Source: Metellina segmentata
Lineage: Eukaryota > Arthropoda > Arachnida > Araneae > Tetragnathidae
Direction of reading: 5' to 3'
DNA length: 64,000 nucleotides
Assembly: GCA_947359465.1 (NCBI GenBank)
Contig: OX375874.1
Location: 88,093,672 to 88,157,671, forward strand
Part shown: positions 22,280 through 34,384 of the stretch, piece after piece
How the letters are laid out: every line of letters starts with the position of its first letter
Numbering within the stretch: position 1 is the first letter of the stretch
The notes under the pieces: model-generated
Told to the model about the DNA's origin: nothing
The model's database searches: none
The model's input: only the letters and a program-made list of their open reading frames with translations
Program-made: the position numbers and the translations under genes

Positions 22280-23940
22280 TTGTAACATCCTGTCTAATTT
22301 TTCAACACGGAAAGTATGGAATAAAACGTATCGCAAAAGTAAAATCATAGCCACACAACGTAAAAGGTTGTTAAAGGTACATTTTGATTAATTGTTTTCG
22401 TTTTTCCATGAATTTAGATGCAACGAAATATTTCCCGCTGAATACATTTACTAAATATAAGAACAGTTACCAATAAAGTATGTACAGCTGAATTAATTTG
22501 AAAATTACTTAAATTTCAAATGGCTGTTTAAGAGTATCTGGAGAAACGACAGATTGAGGTTTTTCCCCCATTTCAAAGAGTATAAAAGTTTTTACTCTGT
22601 CTCTTCCCATTGATATTAAAAAGCAAATACATGTTGTGTTGCTCCAGTGCGATGCTTAATCCGTTACCAATTACCAAATTGAAAGAACAACGATATTTTT
22701 AAAAAAATTTCGAAAATTATTGATAACAGTTTAGATATCTTGGTACAGCAAGACGCAGAGAATCACGTAGCAGGGAAAACAGCATTTTACGGGCGATAAC
22801 AAGAGGAATCTGTAAAACTACTTTTCTTGCAATGCTACATACATAAAGGGAAAACGCTATTCAGGAATCTATTTTCCGGAGATTACTTGCAGTATGCATT
22901 GAATTACTGAGAGAGAGAGAGAGAGAGATTTTTCATCTGTACTATCATTTTTTCAACTTTTTTGTGCACGCTACAAAACATGAATTTAATATTAAAATAT
23001 TCTCCACTGCAGCAGATCTCACACAATCATTGAAGACACATGGCGAATCTCAAACAAAACACTCCAGAATGTTTGATATACCTCAGTATTCTAATATCTA
23101 TACATTAAAGTGTGATTTAGATACTTTCCCTCTGTTGAATAGGAAATTGCCAAATCTATAGATGTAACATAAACAGAAGTCCTTAAATGATCATAGAAAT
23201 GTCTCTATTGACTGGGTGTGTTGGGTTTTATGGCGCGTTGGGTTTGGTCAATCTACGACTAACAATGTCAAGTAAATAAACATAAATACACAAAGAAAAT
23301 TTGATTTACACAGAAGAGATAAATGAACCCAGGAAGGAATTGAACCTGAAATGAACCGAATTTGTGTTACCTGTATATAAGATATGTAGCCTTCTGATGG
23401 ATTTAAAGTAACACCTCTTCAGTTAAACCATCACAGACTGGGGACAAGGGTGATTCATTTCCTCTAGAACAACATGACCCTACGTGACCCACTGATACGC
23501 TTTACGGTTAGACAAAGTTGTGTAAGATTTATTTCATTCTAACGGTACAATTTTGAACTTACGACTGGTGAATTCAAAACTGATTTCAAGTAGTACCCGT
23601 ATTTTCATACCTTTTTAATAATTTTTTATCATAAATTGCATCAAAGCAGTTTTTTAAAATCTAATTCAGAGATAAAAGGCTTGTAAATACTGTTATTTTT
23701 TTTTGGGGGGGGGGGGTTAGGTGAACAATCAAAGTTATATATTTTTTCTCAGGCAAAAAATATCGCAAAAATATAATCTATTTTAGTGTTCCGCTGAATT
23801 TTATTAATTATTCATGTCTGTCGTAATTGGATTTGGGGTTTTTTGTGGCACAAAAACCGGAAACCGAACAGATTCGCTTGTGTCTACTATGAGATGGGCT
23901 CAGAAATTGTTTCCCTGACAGTTCACCCTCTCCTATCAGT
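22280..23940. other. AT-rich DNA with short simple repeats
   Basis: A (GA)n run lies at 22909-22928 and a run of 12 G at 23705-23716. Near 23214 the motif TTGGGTTTTATGGCGCGTTG resembles the start of SINE-F-like copies at 33146, possibly an old fragment. No gene is recognised. Confidence 0.4.
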
Positions 23941-23942
23941 AT

Positions 23943-24166
23943 ATACGGGGCCGTCATGACTCAGTGGATTGCCCACTAAACTAGCAATCTGCGAGTTGTA
24001 GGAGGCGCAGTCACGATTCCACTCTGAGAGTGTTTCTCTTTCTCTGTCAGTAGAACTTTCCTTGTGTATGTTAATTACTTGATATCGTTTGCTTTGTGTC
24101 TGGCTCAACATGATTAAATAAGGCTCTTGCACCATAAAAATACCCAACTAATCCAATCCATCATTA
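23943..24166 (+). repeat. SINE-B copy (tRNA-derived)
   Basis: The head ATGACTCAGTGGATTGCCCA...ACTAGCAATCTGCGAGTTGT resembles a decayed tRNA A box and anticodon arm. The body has CTCTGTCAGTAGAACTTTCC, TTGTG, TTTGTGTCTGGCTCAACATG and a final CCAACTAATCC. It aligns along its length with copies at 51585 and 51882. Confidence 0.65.
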
Positions 24167-24366
24167 TATTATACACTCAGACGGAAGAAAGGGGTGCTGG
24201 ATATAACTGCTCTAAAAATACGGTCATTGTCCGAAGGTATTTGCATTTCAAAACATACTCAACAATAGTAATGTATTGTGGATCATTTGAGGTGGCAGAA
24301 TCTGATTCACTGTTTAACTCTATTCACAGGCTATCTGCAATACCATCCAGTCTATATAAGAAAACT

Positions 24367-25735
24367 GGCTGAATAACCCGACGTTGCTCGGGATTCAAAT
24401 ATGACCATGACAGCTAAAATATGACCGCAACATTTCCCTGTGTTAACTCATACAAACTAACTAACACAAGCACACTCTCCCGTGCCTAGTGTCGTGAGAC
24501 ACTGTACCAGTTTGAATAAGTGTAGTTGGATTAGAGCATGCCACCGAGGTGACATGTCTACCCAGAATGCTAGAGCACATTACATATACAAGTATACATC
24601 ATTACATCTATATAGTAATTACATTAAATCATTATACAAGGTTGCATGTTTCCTCATCCTTGTCCATTTATTGCAGGAAAACAAACTTTCGATTTTAAAA
24701 TTGGGGCTTCGGGAGGAGGGGCACTTTTAGGACTACCTGCGTGCCAATTTTCAAGGCTACAGATTTGTATAGATAATACACACATCCTTTTATAAATATA
24801 AATAAATATATTCCGTTTCTAAATTATGACCGTGACATTTCCCTGTTTTAACTTATACTAACTAACTAACACCAACACAAACTCCCGTGCCTAGTGTCGT
24901 GAGACACTGTACCAGTTTAAATAAGTGTGGTTGAATGAATAGAGAGCATGCCCCCGAGGTGACATGTTTACCCAGAATGTTAGAGCACATTACAAAAAAC
25001 ATCATTACAACAAAACAGTGATTACATTAAATCATAAAACTAGAGGTTACATGCTGCCTTATCCATGTCCATTTATTACAGAAAAGCAAACTTTAGATTT
25101 TAAAATTGGGACTTCGAGTGCCGCTTTTAAGACTACCTGTGTGATAATTTTCATGACTACAGATTGGTCTGAAGACAGGAAAGAAATAGAAATAGTTTTC
25201 CGCATTGTTCTGAAGTTAATTAAATTAATTAATAATCCTTTAAAACACTCTTCAATTACAATTTAGCCCTGTGAATGTTCATAGATATATCCCCACTTCC
25301 TCAAGTTATGACTGCTAAGATCTTATTAAACAAATTAATCAGAAAGTATCCTACAGGTTTTTTTACTTTATGAAATATAGATAGCTGAATAACACGGCGT
25401 TGCTCAGGTTTCAAATATGACAGCGACATTTCCCTGTGTTAACTGAACTATACAAACGCTGTAGAACATGTTTCCTTGTCCATGTCCATTTATTGCAGGA
25501 AAACAAACTTTATATTTTAAAATTGGTGATTCAAGAGGCACTTTTCTACCTGTGTGCCAATTTTAATGGTTGTAAGTGCTACAGATTAGTCTTAAGACAG
25601 TGAAGAATAGCTTATGTTTTCTGCAGTGTTCTGAAGTATAAGTGAACCAAATTTAATGTGGATGGGTAAAACGGTGTAGTTTTGTATAGAGAATATACAC
25701 ACACATCCTTCTTTTTTTTATATATATATAAATAG
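24367..25735 (+). repeat. Three head-to-tail copies of a dispersed repeat
   Basis: Copies start near 24367, 24825 and 25383. Two of them open with GCTGAATAAC-(C/A)-C-(G/A)-CGTTGCTC-(G/A)-GG. All share CAAATATGAC or ATTATGACC, GACATTTCCCTGT, TGTCCATTTATT, GCAGGAAAACAAACTTT, TTTTAAAATTGG and an end in ACACACATCCTT followed by ATATAAATA. Copies one and two also share GTGTCGTGAGACACTGTACC, which includes the GTGTC-GTGA-GACAC hairpin. Copy three is shorter. The CGTTGCTCGGG start is familiar from invertebrate dispersed repeats, but I cannot assign a superfamily. Confidence 0.75.
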
Positions 25736-28440
25736 ATGAGATGGAATTCGTTTCACTTCCTTCCGCCTTATTTAGCGCAGCCTACCCCCACATCATATAC
25801 ATCATTCCGTTTTGTTTCGTCGGACGGGTTCGTATGTGGGCCACAGCGTCGCGTATCCTCTGCCCCTGTATCTGTTCCCGACTTCTGCCGCGATATTAAT
25901 GAGGGACGGGCGCAAACCGAACCCTCCGGAGTTCAAACTGACTCACCCCCGTGGGGTCCTCGCGAATCCTCCAGCAGCGATGAGGTTCGCCAGATAAGTG
26001 TATTCTTCCGCCGCGTTGCACGCCTAATGTAGTAAAGAGTGCGCGCGTATGCAGAGAGCCTTCGGGCGTCGCGTGCAAATAGATAAAACTACCAACAGTC
26101 AGACGTTGAGGGATGACACTCAAAGTTTTTTTGAGGGGGGGTTTCTCCTCCTACCCCTGCAAGGAAGCAATTCATATTCATTACTTCCGGCTACTTTTTA
26201 GGCGTGTAGCCCGTGCGAATGTATGAAATAAAAAGAGGGGTTGAGTTTTTTGTTAATTTTTTCGTTACTCGAATTCGGGATTCTTTTGCGTTTCACTGGA
26301 GGTTGTTTCGGGAGGTGATGTAAGCCCGTGAATTCGCCCGCACCTCCCGGCACGTGTGACAAATGGTGTGTGTCTTATTGCAGGGAGATAAAACACAGAC
26401 GAAGTCACGCAGAACGGAAAATATACTCGTAGAAGAGGACGGATTTGCGAAGTTCGGGGGTGGCGTCTAGATAGAGATTTGATAGTTGAAACAGAATTAA
26501 AAGGCTATTGATATTGCTTTCAAAAGATGCTTTTTTCCGAAAAGTTAAGGAGACCGGTGCAGTTGTTTTTTCGTAATGTTAAAATGGTCAAATTTTAAGG
26601 AACATCTTTCTAAACATCTTTCATGTGTATTGATTTGAATTTTTTATACAGGTTATAAAAACATTTTTTAAACTCTTAAATGAAAAAAAATTTTAAAAAT
26701 TAAAATTTTTAATTTGGATTTTTTTTTTAACTCTTTTTGTTTTTGAAAAATGACCAAATTTCAATCTTTTTAACAGTTAAAATTAACTTTTCTGAGCAGA
26801 TAGAAAAAATGCCTATGTTAAAATATGTTATAAGGTATGTTACACTTGTAAAACAATTTTTTTATATTTGCTTGAATATACTTTGGACAAATGCTCTTTT
26901 CTGCAAAAAATACACACTGAGGTATTGAAGTTTAATGCATATAATCACTTCAAAATGTACAGGAATTCTTCAAAAAATTATTTAAAATACTTCTATTCAA
27001 CGTATCTCTATCAATAATATGTCATTTTAAACAGAATTGCATAAACATTTATTTAAATTTACAAAAAAAGAATCAAAATTTTGAATGATTTTTGTGCACT
27101 GGTCTTCCTGAATGTAGGTGATGGTATCTTTTCAGAACAGCAACGTATTTCCTGTACGTATGTCAAACGTGTCTTCACTTGGCTTGTGTTTAGAATACGA
27201 TATCAGCATTTCGTCAATAAAAATTCCAATGAAGTGAATTCCGAATTGTTATATGGAGAGTTGATTGGTCAATGCCAATTAGATTAAACACCAACCGTCG
27301 TCAAAACGACGATAAACTCCATTTAACACCTACATGGTATCATGAGAGAGCATTTGGTTAACTGAAGTAAAATCTTCGTATTTCTCCTTTTTAGGTTTAC
27401 ACCGAAAATCTCACTTGTATCGCTGCTAAATGAAGGGACGAGTTTTTCGAGCTGTGTGATCTGTTCTGTATATGAAGCATTGTGTTCTATGTAATATTTA
27501 AGTCGGGTGAGATTTGAAAAATCAATTCAAAAAATTTTTTTGAAGAAAATTATTGTTGGTTATAAACTCGTATAGTTACCTTTTATTTCGTCTAAAAAAT
27601 GGTGTCTAAGTTTTCTTGTTTTAAATGTAATTTACTTATTAAAATTTTTTAACTGCGCGTTATTATGCATGAACTAAACTGAATGTTAAAAATGCTAATT
27701 TATATATCTGACTTTGAATTAATCATTTTTTGCTGTAAAAGACCTAGCTAGAATGATTAGAATATTATACAAATGTCAGATGTACGGATAAATGAGGAAA
27801 AAAAGAAAGGAGAAAAAAATTGATACATTGATGGTCGCATAAATATGACGTCGAAATTTATCAGTTGCCTCTACAATTTTCAACTTTTTTTCATATCTTC
27901 GATACCATACTAAACTAACGGTGTCTAGAAATATCGAAAATAATTATCAAGGTAGTGAATTTAATAAAATTATCAAAATTTTGTTTTATTATTCACATTC
28001 TAGCATTGGATAAGACGGTGGAAAATCGTCGAATTTGTAGTCAGCTCAGAATTCTGGAAATAGCTATAGCAAAGTTTCGAATCTGTACACTTTTGAATTC
28101 CCAATTGAAACAGTTTTTCCACTCTTCGGAAAAGTTGCAAATTTCGCAATTGACAGTTGAACATGATAGCTGCAATGTATCACTGGATAATTTATAATTA
28201 GATGTCTAAGTTAATATTTAGACAAACACACGCAGTGATGTGTGGTTTAACTAGTGATATTAAATGGTCTAAGAAATAGTTGCATTAAATCTATTCAAAA
28301 CAAATACAAACATTGGAAAACCTAAGTCAAATTAGTGTTACTAAAAATGGAAAATCTCAAAAAAAAAAAAACTAATTAAGGTTAATAACTTATTAAAGAT
28401 CATCAATAGCCATTTCGGTTGAGCAATAATAAGTCTACTA
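25735..28440. other. Intergenic DNA with two GC-rich islands
   Basis: 25735-26130 and 26280-26480 are CpG-rich islands without recognisable protein motifs. 26500-28440 is very AT-rich. At 27255-27390 a piece with GATTGGTCAA, ACACCAACCGTCGTCAAAAC and TGGTATCATGAGAGAG resembles 60770-60905, a probable old dispersed repeat. The 80-codon frame at 27955-28197 has no known motif. Confidence 0.4.
27255..27400 (+). repeat. Dispersed repeat fragment, matched at 60770-60905
   Basis: The shared order is GATTG-TCAA, ATTAGAT(T)AA, A(C/G)ACC(A/C)A(C)CGT, CAAAACG(A)CG, AAACT(C/A)C, TTTAA, ACCTACATGGTATCATGAGA (variable), GAG, CATTT, GAAGTAAAATCT. Both copies are about 140 bp and diverged. Superfamily unknown. 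Confidence 0.5.
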
Positions 28441-28455
28441 TCAGAACAGTAAATA

Positions 28456-28867
28456 TAGAATAGTGTTGTTCTAGAATAGTGCTGTTCTAGAATAGCGTTG
28501 TTTTAGAATAGCGTTGTTCTAGAATAGCGTTGTTCTAGAATAGCGTTGTTCTAGAATAGCGTTTTTCTAGAATAGTGTTTTTCTAGAACAGTGTTGTTCT
28601 AGAATAGTGTTGTTCTAGAATAGCGTTGTTCTAGAATAACGTTGTTCTAGAATAGCGTTGTTCTAAAATTGTGTTTTTCTAGAATAGTGTTGTTCTAGAA
28701 TAGTGTTGTTCTAGAATAGTGTTGTTCTAGGATAGCGTTGTTCTAGAATAGTGTTGTTCTAGGATAGCGTTGTTCTAGAATAGTGTTGTTCTAGAATAGT
28801 GCTGTTCTAGAACAGTGCTGTTCTAGAATAACGTTGTTCTAGAATAGTGTTGTTCTAGAATAGTGTT
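28456..28867. repeat. 16-bp minisatellite, about 25 copies, each with a TTCTAGAA palindrome
   Basis: The unit is TTCTAGAATAG(T/C)GTTG. Variants change only one or two bases (TTTTAGAA, TTCTAGGA, GTTTTTC, GCTGTTC). The period is a constant 16 bp over about 410 bp. The flanks are ordinary AT-rich DNA. Confidence 0.97.
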
Positions 28868-28869
28868 AC

Positions 28870-29598
28870 CACAACTCATGTTTTCAACTAAGCCTTTCCA
28901 GGTCGCGTGTAAAGGCGGGAGTTACGAAAACTGTAATCTTTATCATCAGTTATTTTTAAGGATTTTCATATTTTAACTTCCCAAATGTTTATATTCTTGC
29001 AAGAAATGTGGTACGTAAAAATGCAAATAAGACGATTAACTTATTCTTAAAGTTTCAATCTTTATCAAGTCTTAATTCAACAAGCTTCAATGTTATAAAC
29101 ATTCTCACCAAAACAAAAACAAAAATTGAAACACGAAATTTTACCTACATTTTTCAGTTCCCTACTCAGGGTAGATTTATATGTAAGCCATTTAAGTAAA
29201 GCAATATTACTCTTAAGCCTATTTTTTACGTCACAATTTACCACTCTTAGAAATCTTTAATTTCGACAGGAAACGAAGTAATCTCATTCAATTTTGCCTC
29301 CACCTTTGGGGTAACTGAATTATTCTAAAATTTTCATACCGTCAGAGTGGGTCCCCGACCAGCAGGGAGGACTTCATTACACGCTCTAATGGGCCCGCGA
29401 CTAATTGGTTTTACCCCAGGGCAATCTCCTAAGAAAGCCACTTAGGAGCGCTCAATACAACAGTTAGCTGCTTAATGCACATCCCTTGTAGGGATTCGCG
29501 ATTTCATTAATAAGAAGACTTTTTTCCTTGGGTTTTGTCGAGGACCTTTTTTCAGCAGTTCGTCTTCGTTACTTCTTTTAAGTGTGGTAGGTGCTGAG
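28870..29598. other. AT-rich DNA then a small GC-rich island
   Basis: 29340-29480 is GC-richer. A 63-codon frame at 29008-29199 has no known motif. No repeat or RNA gene is recognised. Confidence 0.45.
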
Positions 29599-29599
29599 A

Positions 29600-30575
29600 C
29601 TTATTCTAAGGCTGTGTTTTATTCGGAGTTGCGTCTCAGACTTATATACAGTATCTTGTCTCTAAGGAAACCAATCTTCGTAACACCAACCAACTCACAT
29701 AACATTGTATCTGGATACAGGAGGATTCAGAGTACTGACTTATTCTAAAGCTATGTTTTATTCGGAGTTAAGTCTCAGACTTATAAAAAGTATCATCTCT
29801 CTAAGGAAACCAATCTTCGTAACATCAACCAACTCTGATAACATTGCATCTGGATACATGAGGATTCAGAGAACTGACATATTCTAAAGCTGTGTTTTAT
29901 TCGGAGTTGCGTCTCAGACTTATAAAAAGTATCATCTCTCTAAGGAAACCAATCTTCGTAACATCAACCAACTCTGATAACATTGCATCTGGATACATGA
30001 GGATTCAGAGAACTGACATATTCTAAAGCTGTGTTTTATTCGGAGTTGCGTCTCAGACTTATATACAGTATCTTGTCTCTAAGGAAACCAATCTTCGTAA
30101 CACCAACCAACTCACATAACATTGTATCTGGATACATGAGGATTCAGAGAACTGACTTATTCTAAAGCTGTGTTTTATTCGGAGTTGCGTCTCAGACTTA
30201 TAAAAAGTATCATCTCTCTAAGGAAACCAATCTTCATAACATCAACCAACTCTGATAACATTGCATCTGGATACATGAGGATTCAGAGAACTGACATATT
30301 CTAAAGCTGTGTTTTATTCGGAGTTGCGTCTCAGACTTATAAACAGTATGATTTTTCTAAGGAAACCAATCTTTGTAACACCAACCAACTCTCATAACAT
30401 TGCATCTGGATACATGAGGATTCAGAGTACTGACGTATTCTAAGGCTGTGTTTTATTCGAAGTTGCCTCTCAGATTAATGAACAGTATCATTTCTCGAAG
30501 GAAACCTATCTTTTTAACACCAACCAACTCTCATAACATTGCATCTGGATACATGAGGGTTCAGAGTACTGATTC
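29600..30575 (+). repeat. 139-bp tandem repeat, seven copies
   Basis: TATTCTAA(A/G)GCTGTGTTTT marks unit starts at 29602, 29741, 29880, 30019, 30158, 30297 and 30436, exactly 139 bp apart with no length change. Copies differ by scattered substitutions. Some units carry ATACAGTATCTTGTC, others AAAAAGTATCATCTC, and these two subtypes alternate irregularly. Confidence 0.97.
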
Positions 30576-30737
30576 CGACGTTATGTTGTCTTCTATACCA
30601 ATGAAACGCACTACACGTAAGAAGAGATAAAAAAACATATGAAAAGATCATGCACACGAACACTGGATCGTGCATCACATAGTCCAGTCTAAATTGCCTT
30701 ACAACAGTTTTCTCCAATATAGAAGACTCCATTTAGA

Positions 30738-31012
30738 AGAGTAGGCAATCGGAGGGTTGCTAGTTCGAATCCCACCAATACAGAGGTTTATGCACTTTTA
30801 ATCTGTCTTGGTCTCAAATGTCCTCAGGTTAGCGTGAAGTGTAAGTTTGGAGACTGGGTTGAAAGCTCAGTTGTAGCCACATCATCTGACCTTGGTTCAA
30901 AATTATGAATTATCTTTGGATCTTTACCTTCTGGAGTGTATGATTCCGGACTGTTGCCAATAGCCCGTTGTCTTGCTCCAGTGCGACGTTAGCTACGTTA
31001 CCTAACCTTCTG
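30738..31012 (+). repeat. SINE-C copy, diverged, with tRNA-like B box
   Basis: TTGCTAGTTCGAATCCCACC gives a B-box-like segment. It is followed by TTTTAATCTGTCTTGGTCTC, AAATGTCCTCAGGTTAGCGT, GTTTGGAGACTGGGTTG, ACCTTGGTTCAAAATTA, GATTCCGGACTGTTGCCAAT and TTGCTCCAGTGCGACGTTAG, matching SINE-C along its length. Confidence 0.8.
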
Positions 31013-31077
31013 TATAGAAGAGCCCAGTTGTGACATTCACAGATTAACTACCACGGATTCAACCAAATACCGTACTG

Positions 31078-31622
31078 TATGTAGGCTGGTGCTCCTTAAA
31101 TAAGTCGTGATCTCAAATGTCCTCATGTTAGCGCAATGTGGAAGTTTGGAGTTTGGGTTGCCTATTCAGATGTTGACCTCATCTGACCGTGGTTTAAAAT
31201 TTCGTGGTAGTGTCCTCAGGTATTTCCCTTGGATTGATCCTGGACCTTCATCAATAACCCTTTATGTTGCTCCAGTGTAACGTAAATGTAACTAACTACC
31301 AGTATAGAAAAACAAGGTGAGTTTCAAGGCCTGTGATTTCTTTAGGCAAATAAAAAAATTCTATATCAATAAGGTGGAATCTGCAATTTGGGTTGCCTGC
31401 TCAGATGTTGGCCTCATCTGATCGTGGTTTAAAATTTCGTGGTGGTGTCCTCTGGTATTTCCCTTGGATTGATCCTGGACCTTCGTCAATAGCCCTTTAT
31501 GTTGCTCCAGTGTGACGTAAACGTAACTAACTACCAGAATAGAAGAACAAGGTGATCAAGGCCTCTCATTTCATTAGGCAAATAAAACACTTCTGAATCA
31601 ATAAGGTAGAATCTGCAATTTG
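31078..31622 (+). repeat. SINE-C body, tandemly duplicated (235-bp offset)
   Basis: A SINE-C body starts near 31088 (CTGGTGCTCCTTAAATAAGT). The segment from TTTGGGTTGCC at 31152 through AATCTGCAA (31386) is repeated from 31387 to about 31622, including non-SINE tail DNA (CAAGGCCT, TTAGGCAAATAAA). The duplication therefore happened in place after insertion. Confidence 0.85.
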
Positions 31623-31624
31623 GC

Positions 31625-33140
31625 ATGAGTGACAATATATCCTATTTCAGCTTTGGCATCAAAAGTGGCAACTTTTCTTGGGACTTTTCTGAAATAAGTA
31701 GACATTTGGCTCCTGTTGAAAAGAAAAAGGTTTCGATGTTCACCAGTGTAATTCCAGTATTCGTACTATTTGGCTTCAGCGTGTCTTTTTGTCATGTTTA
31801 AGCATCTTGATAATGGGATCCTAGGTAAAGGAATTGGACTCATTCCTGGGCTAATAAGAAGGGCTAGCAGCTTCTGCTGATGATAAGAAACTCAACTATA
31901 CTGGGGCTCCAGGCGCATGAATCAGAGAACTCTCATAACTACCATATTTCTTTGAGTAACGTGAGTTGGTTGAGTTACATAGGGTTACTTGTACTTATTA
32001 TAACAATGTATGTGTGTATACTGGTTCTTTTCTCTAAGCATAAATCACGGAGTTCTGTTTTTGATGTGTAATGTAGTCACTACAACAAAATATCAATATT
32101 TTTATGAATCTCAAAATCCCCATGATTATTTCAAGTTATATTGATTCATAGGAGATATATTATAACATTATGTAGTCTATACTGCTCTCTTCCTGGTTAT
32201 TAGTTCCTTATAAAATTTAAAAAAAAAGGGTAATACAAGAGGAATTTTTTTATTACGAGTACTTTACATGGCATATTATTGCGTATAAATTATTAAAGAT
32301 TTGAAGAATATTTTAAAAGGTTTATTTAAGAAACAAAAAAAAAGAGAATCAAAACATAACAGAATAATGCTCTGCTTCTAACTGTGATACCACAATTTAG
32401 GAGTGCACATTTTGCTATACAGTGAACAGATTCTATATGCATGAGTTTACTAGTAAGAAATAATATACAAAACATGCTTTGGAAGAAATAACCTCGGAAA
32501 TATTTCAACCCTTTTTACAGAAGGTGTTGCCGGCTGTAACCAATTTTCCATTATAAATTTCAGAACACCCAGAACTTCTCAGTCTAGTTCCGGATTGACT
32601 TTTTCACCTTGCCTAACCGGACTCTTAGAGGTGGGATGTTGCTTAAATATACGGTCCCCTCGAGAGAGAAACTTGCCATGAATATCACAGTCCAAGAAGA
32701 ACTGTTCAGTAACATTCATCAATATGCTGTACTATTGTTCACATCATATTTAACCTTAGGGGCCTTCTGAAGTTTGATGTGCCATGTATTTGAAGGATTG
32801 GCAAGGCACTTTATTTATTCTAGGTATATTAAGGCTGGCTAGGATTCTCTCATTTGATATTCCAACATTGCTCTACCAGTGGCTGAAGGCGTCGCTCTTA
32901 GGAAACCGGTAGACTGAAGAGTGTCGTTACGAATTCGAATGGGGTTGATTTTAGTTTCTCTTCAAGACCAAGGTAAACTTAAACAGCTTCCCAAAAGTTT
33001 TCCTGGAAGGCATATCCTCCCTCATTTCACAGTGGGTGCGATGTGGCAGCACTTTTCATAGTTTCCAGGTTAACACCGAGACTGTCGAATTCTCGCCGAC
33101 AAATATATGTGCTTGAAGGATATATTCATAACCTGGAATC
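31625..33140. other. AT-rich DNA, nothing recognised
   Basis: A 63-codon frame at 31880-32071 encodes a hydrophobic stretch (about 20 residues, IGLLVLIITMYVCILVLF) that could be a membrane segment by composition. It has no other support as a gene. I see no transposon ends. Confidence 0.4.
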
Positions 33141-33145
33141 GCGTT

Positions 33146-33600
33146 GATTGTTTTGGGGTTTTATGGCGCAAAGGATATATTTAATAAAGCGGTGCCAAAC
33201 ACAAGATAGACAACTTTAAGTAAAAATTTTAGAAGAAAAAAAGAGGTATTTGGACAAGAATAATGGGTTAGAGATGTAGTATACGGTGCATGATTATCGC
33301 CAAGCCATTTTTCTCCCCAAATTAAGATGGCAGCCGAAGTTAGTATTGCAGCCATCTTAGCGATTCGATTAGTTTCCTACCTTTATATACGGTTGACATA
33401 AATCTTTTAAGTAAAGACTACCATGTTTGGCGAAAAAACGGGGTTACACCGTATACTACATACCACCCGAATAATGATATTAAAACAGAGATCGATGGGG
33501 TATCCCGTGAGTGTGATAACCGTGTTTGTTAAAGATAGTGAACCCCATTTGAAAAGAAAAGATCACTCAGGTACCTCGGGTTCATGAAGAAGGAATATGT
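33146..33600 (+). repeat. Probable old SINE-F-like copy
   Basis: It begins TGTTTTGGGGTTTTATGGCG, then GCGGTGCCAAACACAAGATA and GACAACTTTAAG. A related piece at 43135-43190 (GTTTTATGTCTTAAAGGTCA, GCCACACAAGACAGACAACT, TCAAG) and a fragment at 23214 suggest a dispersed family. Boundaries are uncertain. Confidence 0.4.
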
Positions 33601-33659
33601 TCTAAGGGATACGTGACCCTGAGGACAATAATTATTATTAGTCTCACATTTTATGTATT

Positions 33660-34381
33660 CAGTAGAACCTCATTATAACGAACAGTTAAAAAATTGTGAT
33701 AATAAAGTATTTTAATTGTTGGATCAAAAAAAAAACGAACTGAGAGGAAATGAACTATGCTGACGTTCATGGGACGTCACTTTCTGTAACTTCCTTGTTG
33801 GAGCGCGAAATGATTGCGCATTAGGAAAAATGTAACCGAATTTAGATGCTGTGTTTTGTGTTGCTATAAATATGTGTTTGTTTAACACTAGTCTTTTTAA
33901 TTAGTCTGCTGCGACATCGGTGATGTCCTACCTGAACTAGATTTAGATGGAATTAGTTCCAATTGTTTGGTTTTAGCAGTAATAATAATAAATTCGAAAA
34001 GTGACATTCGTAATTTTGTTCTTACGTTTAATGTAGAAAAAGAAAAGGAGTGGAGTTAAATGTATTCGAATACCTACTCTTATTACTCTGGATGATGTAG
34101 TCTACAAGTGGTTTTCTCTGCTTCGTTAATGTGGGCTAGCTGTTCGAGGAATAGAAATTCAAGCAGCTGCTGAAAGACTGATTAAACAGTTGGGACTTGA
34201 GCATTTTAATACGAGCTCTGGTTGGTTGTTTAGATTATGTCGACGCCCCAACATTTCAAACAAGAAATGATGTAAGCTCTGTTGCATTACACCCCTGTAA
34301 GAATTATTTGTTATAAACTGGACTTTCATTAAAACAGACAACCTTTAGCCCATACTAGTTCTTAGTAATGAGGTTCTACTG
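33660..34381 (+). mobile_element. Tigger/pogo-like DNA transposon remnant
   Basis: The left end CAGTAGAACCTCATTATAAC (33660 onward) is mirrored by the right end, which reads CAGTAGAACCTCATTACTAA from 34381 backwards. The first 16 bases are identical. CAGTAGAACCTC-type ends are typical of the Tigger/pogo branch of Tc1/mariner. The right flank is TA (34382-34383), as expected. The left flank is TT (33658-33659), so one target base has probably mutated. The 722-bp body holds part of a CENP-B-type helix-turn-helix and no DDE core. Confidence 0.75.
34091..34270 (+). pseudogene. Tigger-type transposase fragment (CENP-B-like HTH)
   Basis: The frame from GATGAT at 34091 reads DDVVYKWFSLLR, a TAA stop, then CGLAVRGIEIQAAAERLIKQ and LGLEHFNTSSGWLFRLCRR, then a TGA. 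It resembles the Tc5/CENP-B HTH domain pattern: ...KWF...G..V.G..IQ..A...A..L......SNGWL.RF..R. Two in-frame stops and the lack of a catalytic domain show it is dead. Confidence 0.7.
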
Positions 34382-34384
34382 TAG

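Noticed and set aside
28456..28867. CRISPR-like short repeats
   Set aside because: The period is 16 bp with no spacers; a simple minisatellite.
31880..32071. Small membrane protein
   Set aside because: Only a hydrophobic stretch in AT-rich DNA. No start context, homolog or neighbouring exon supports it.
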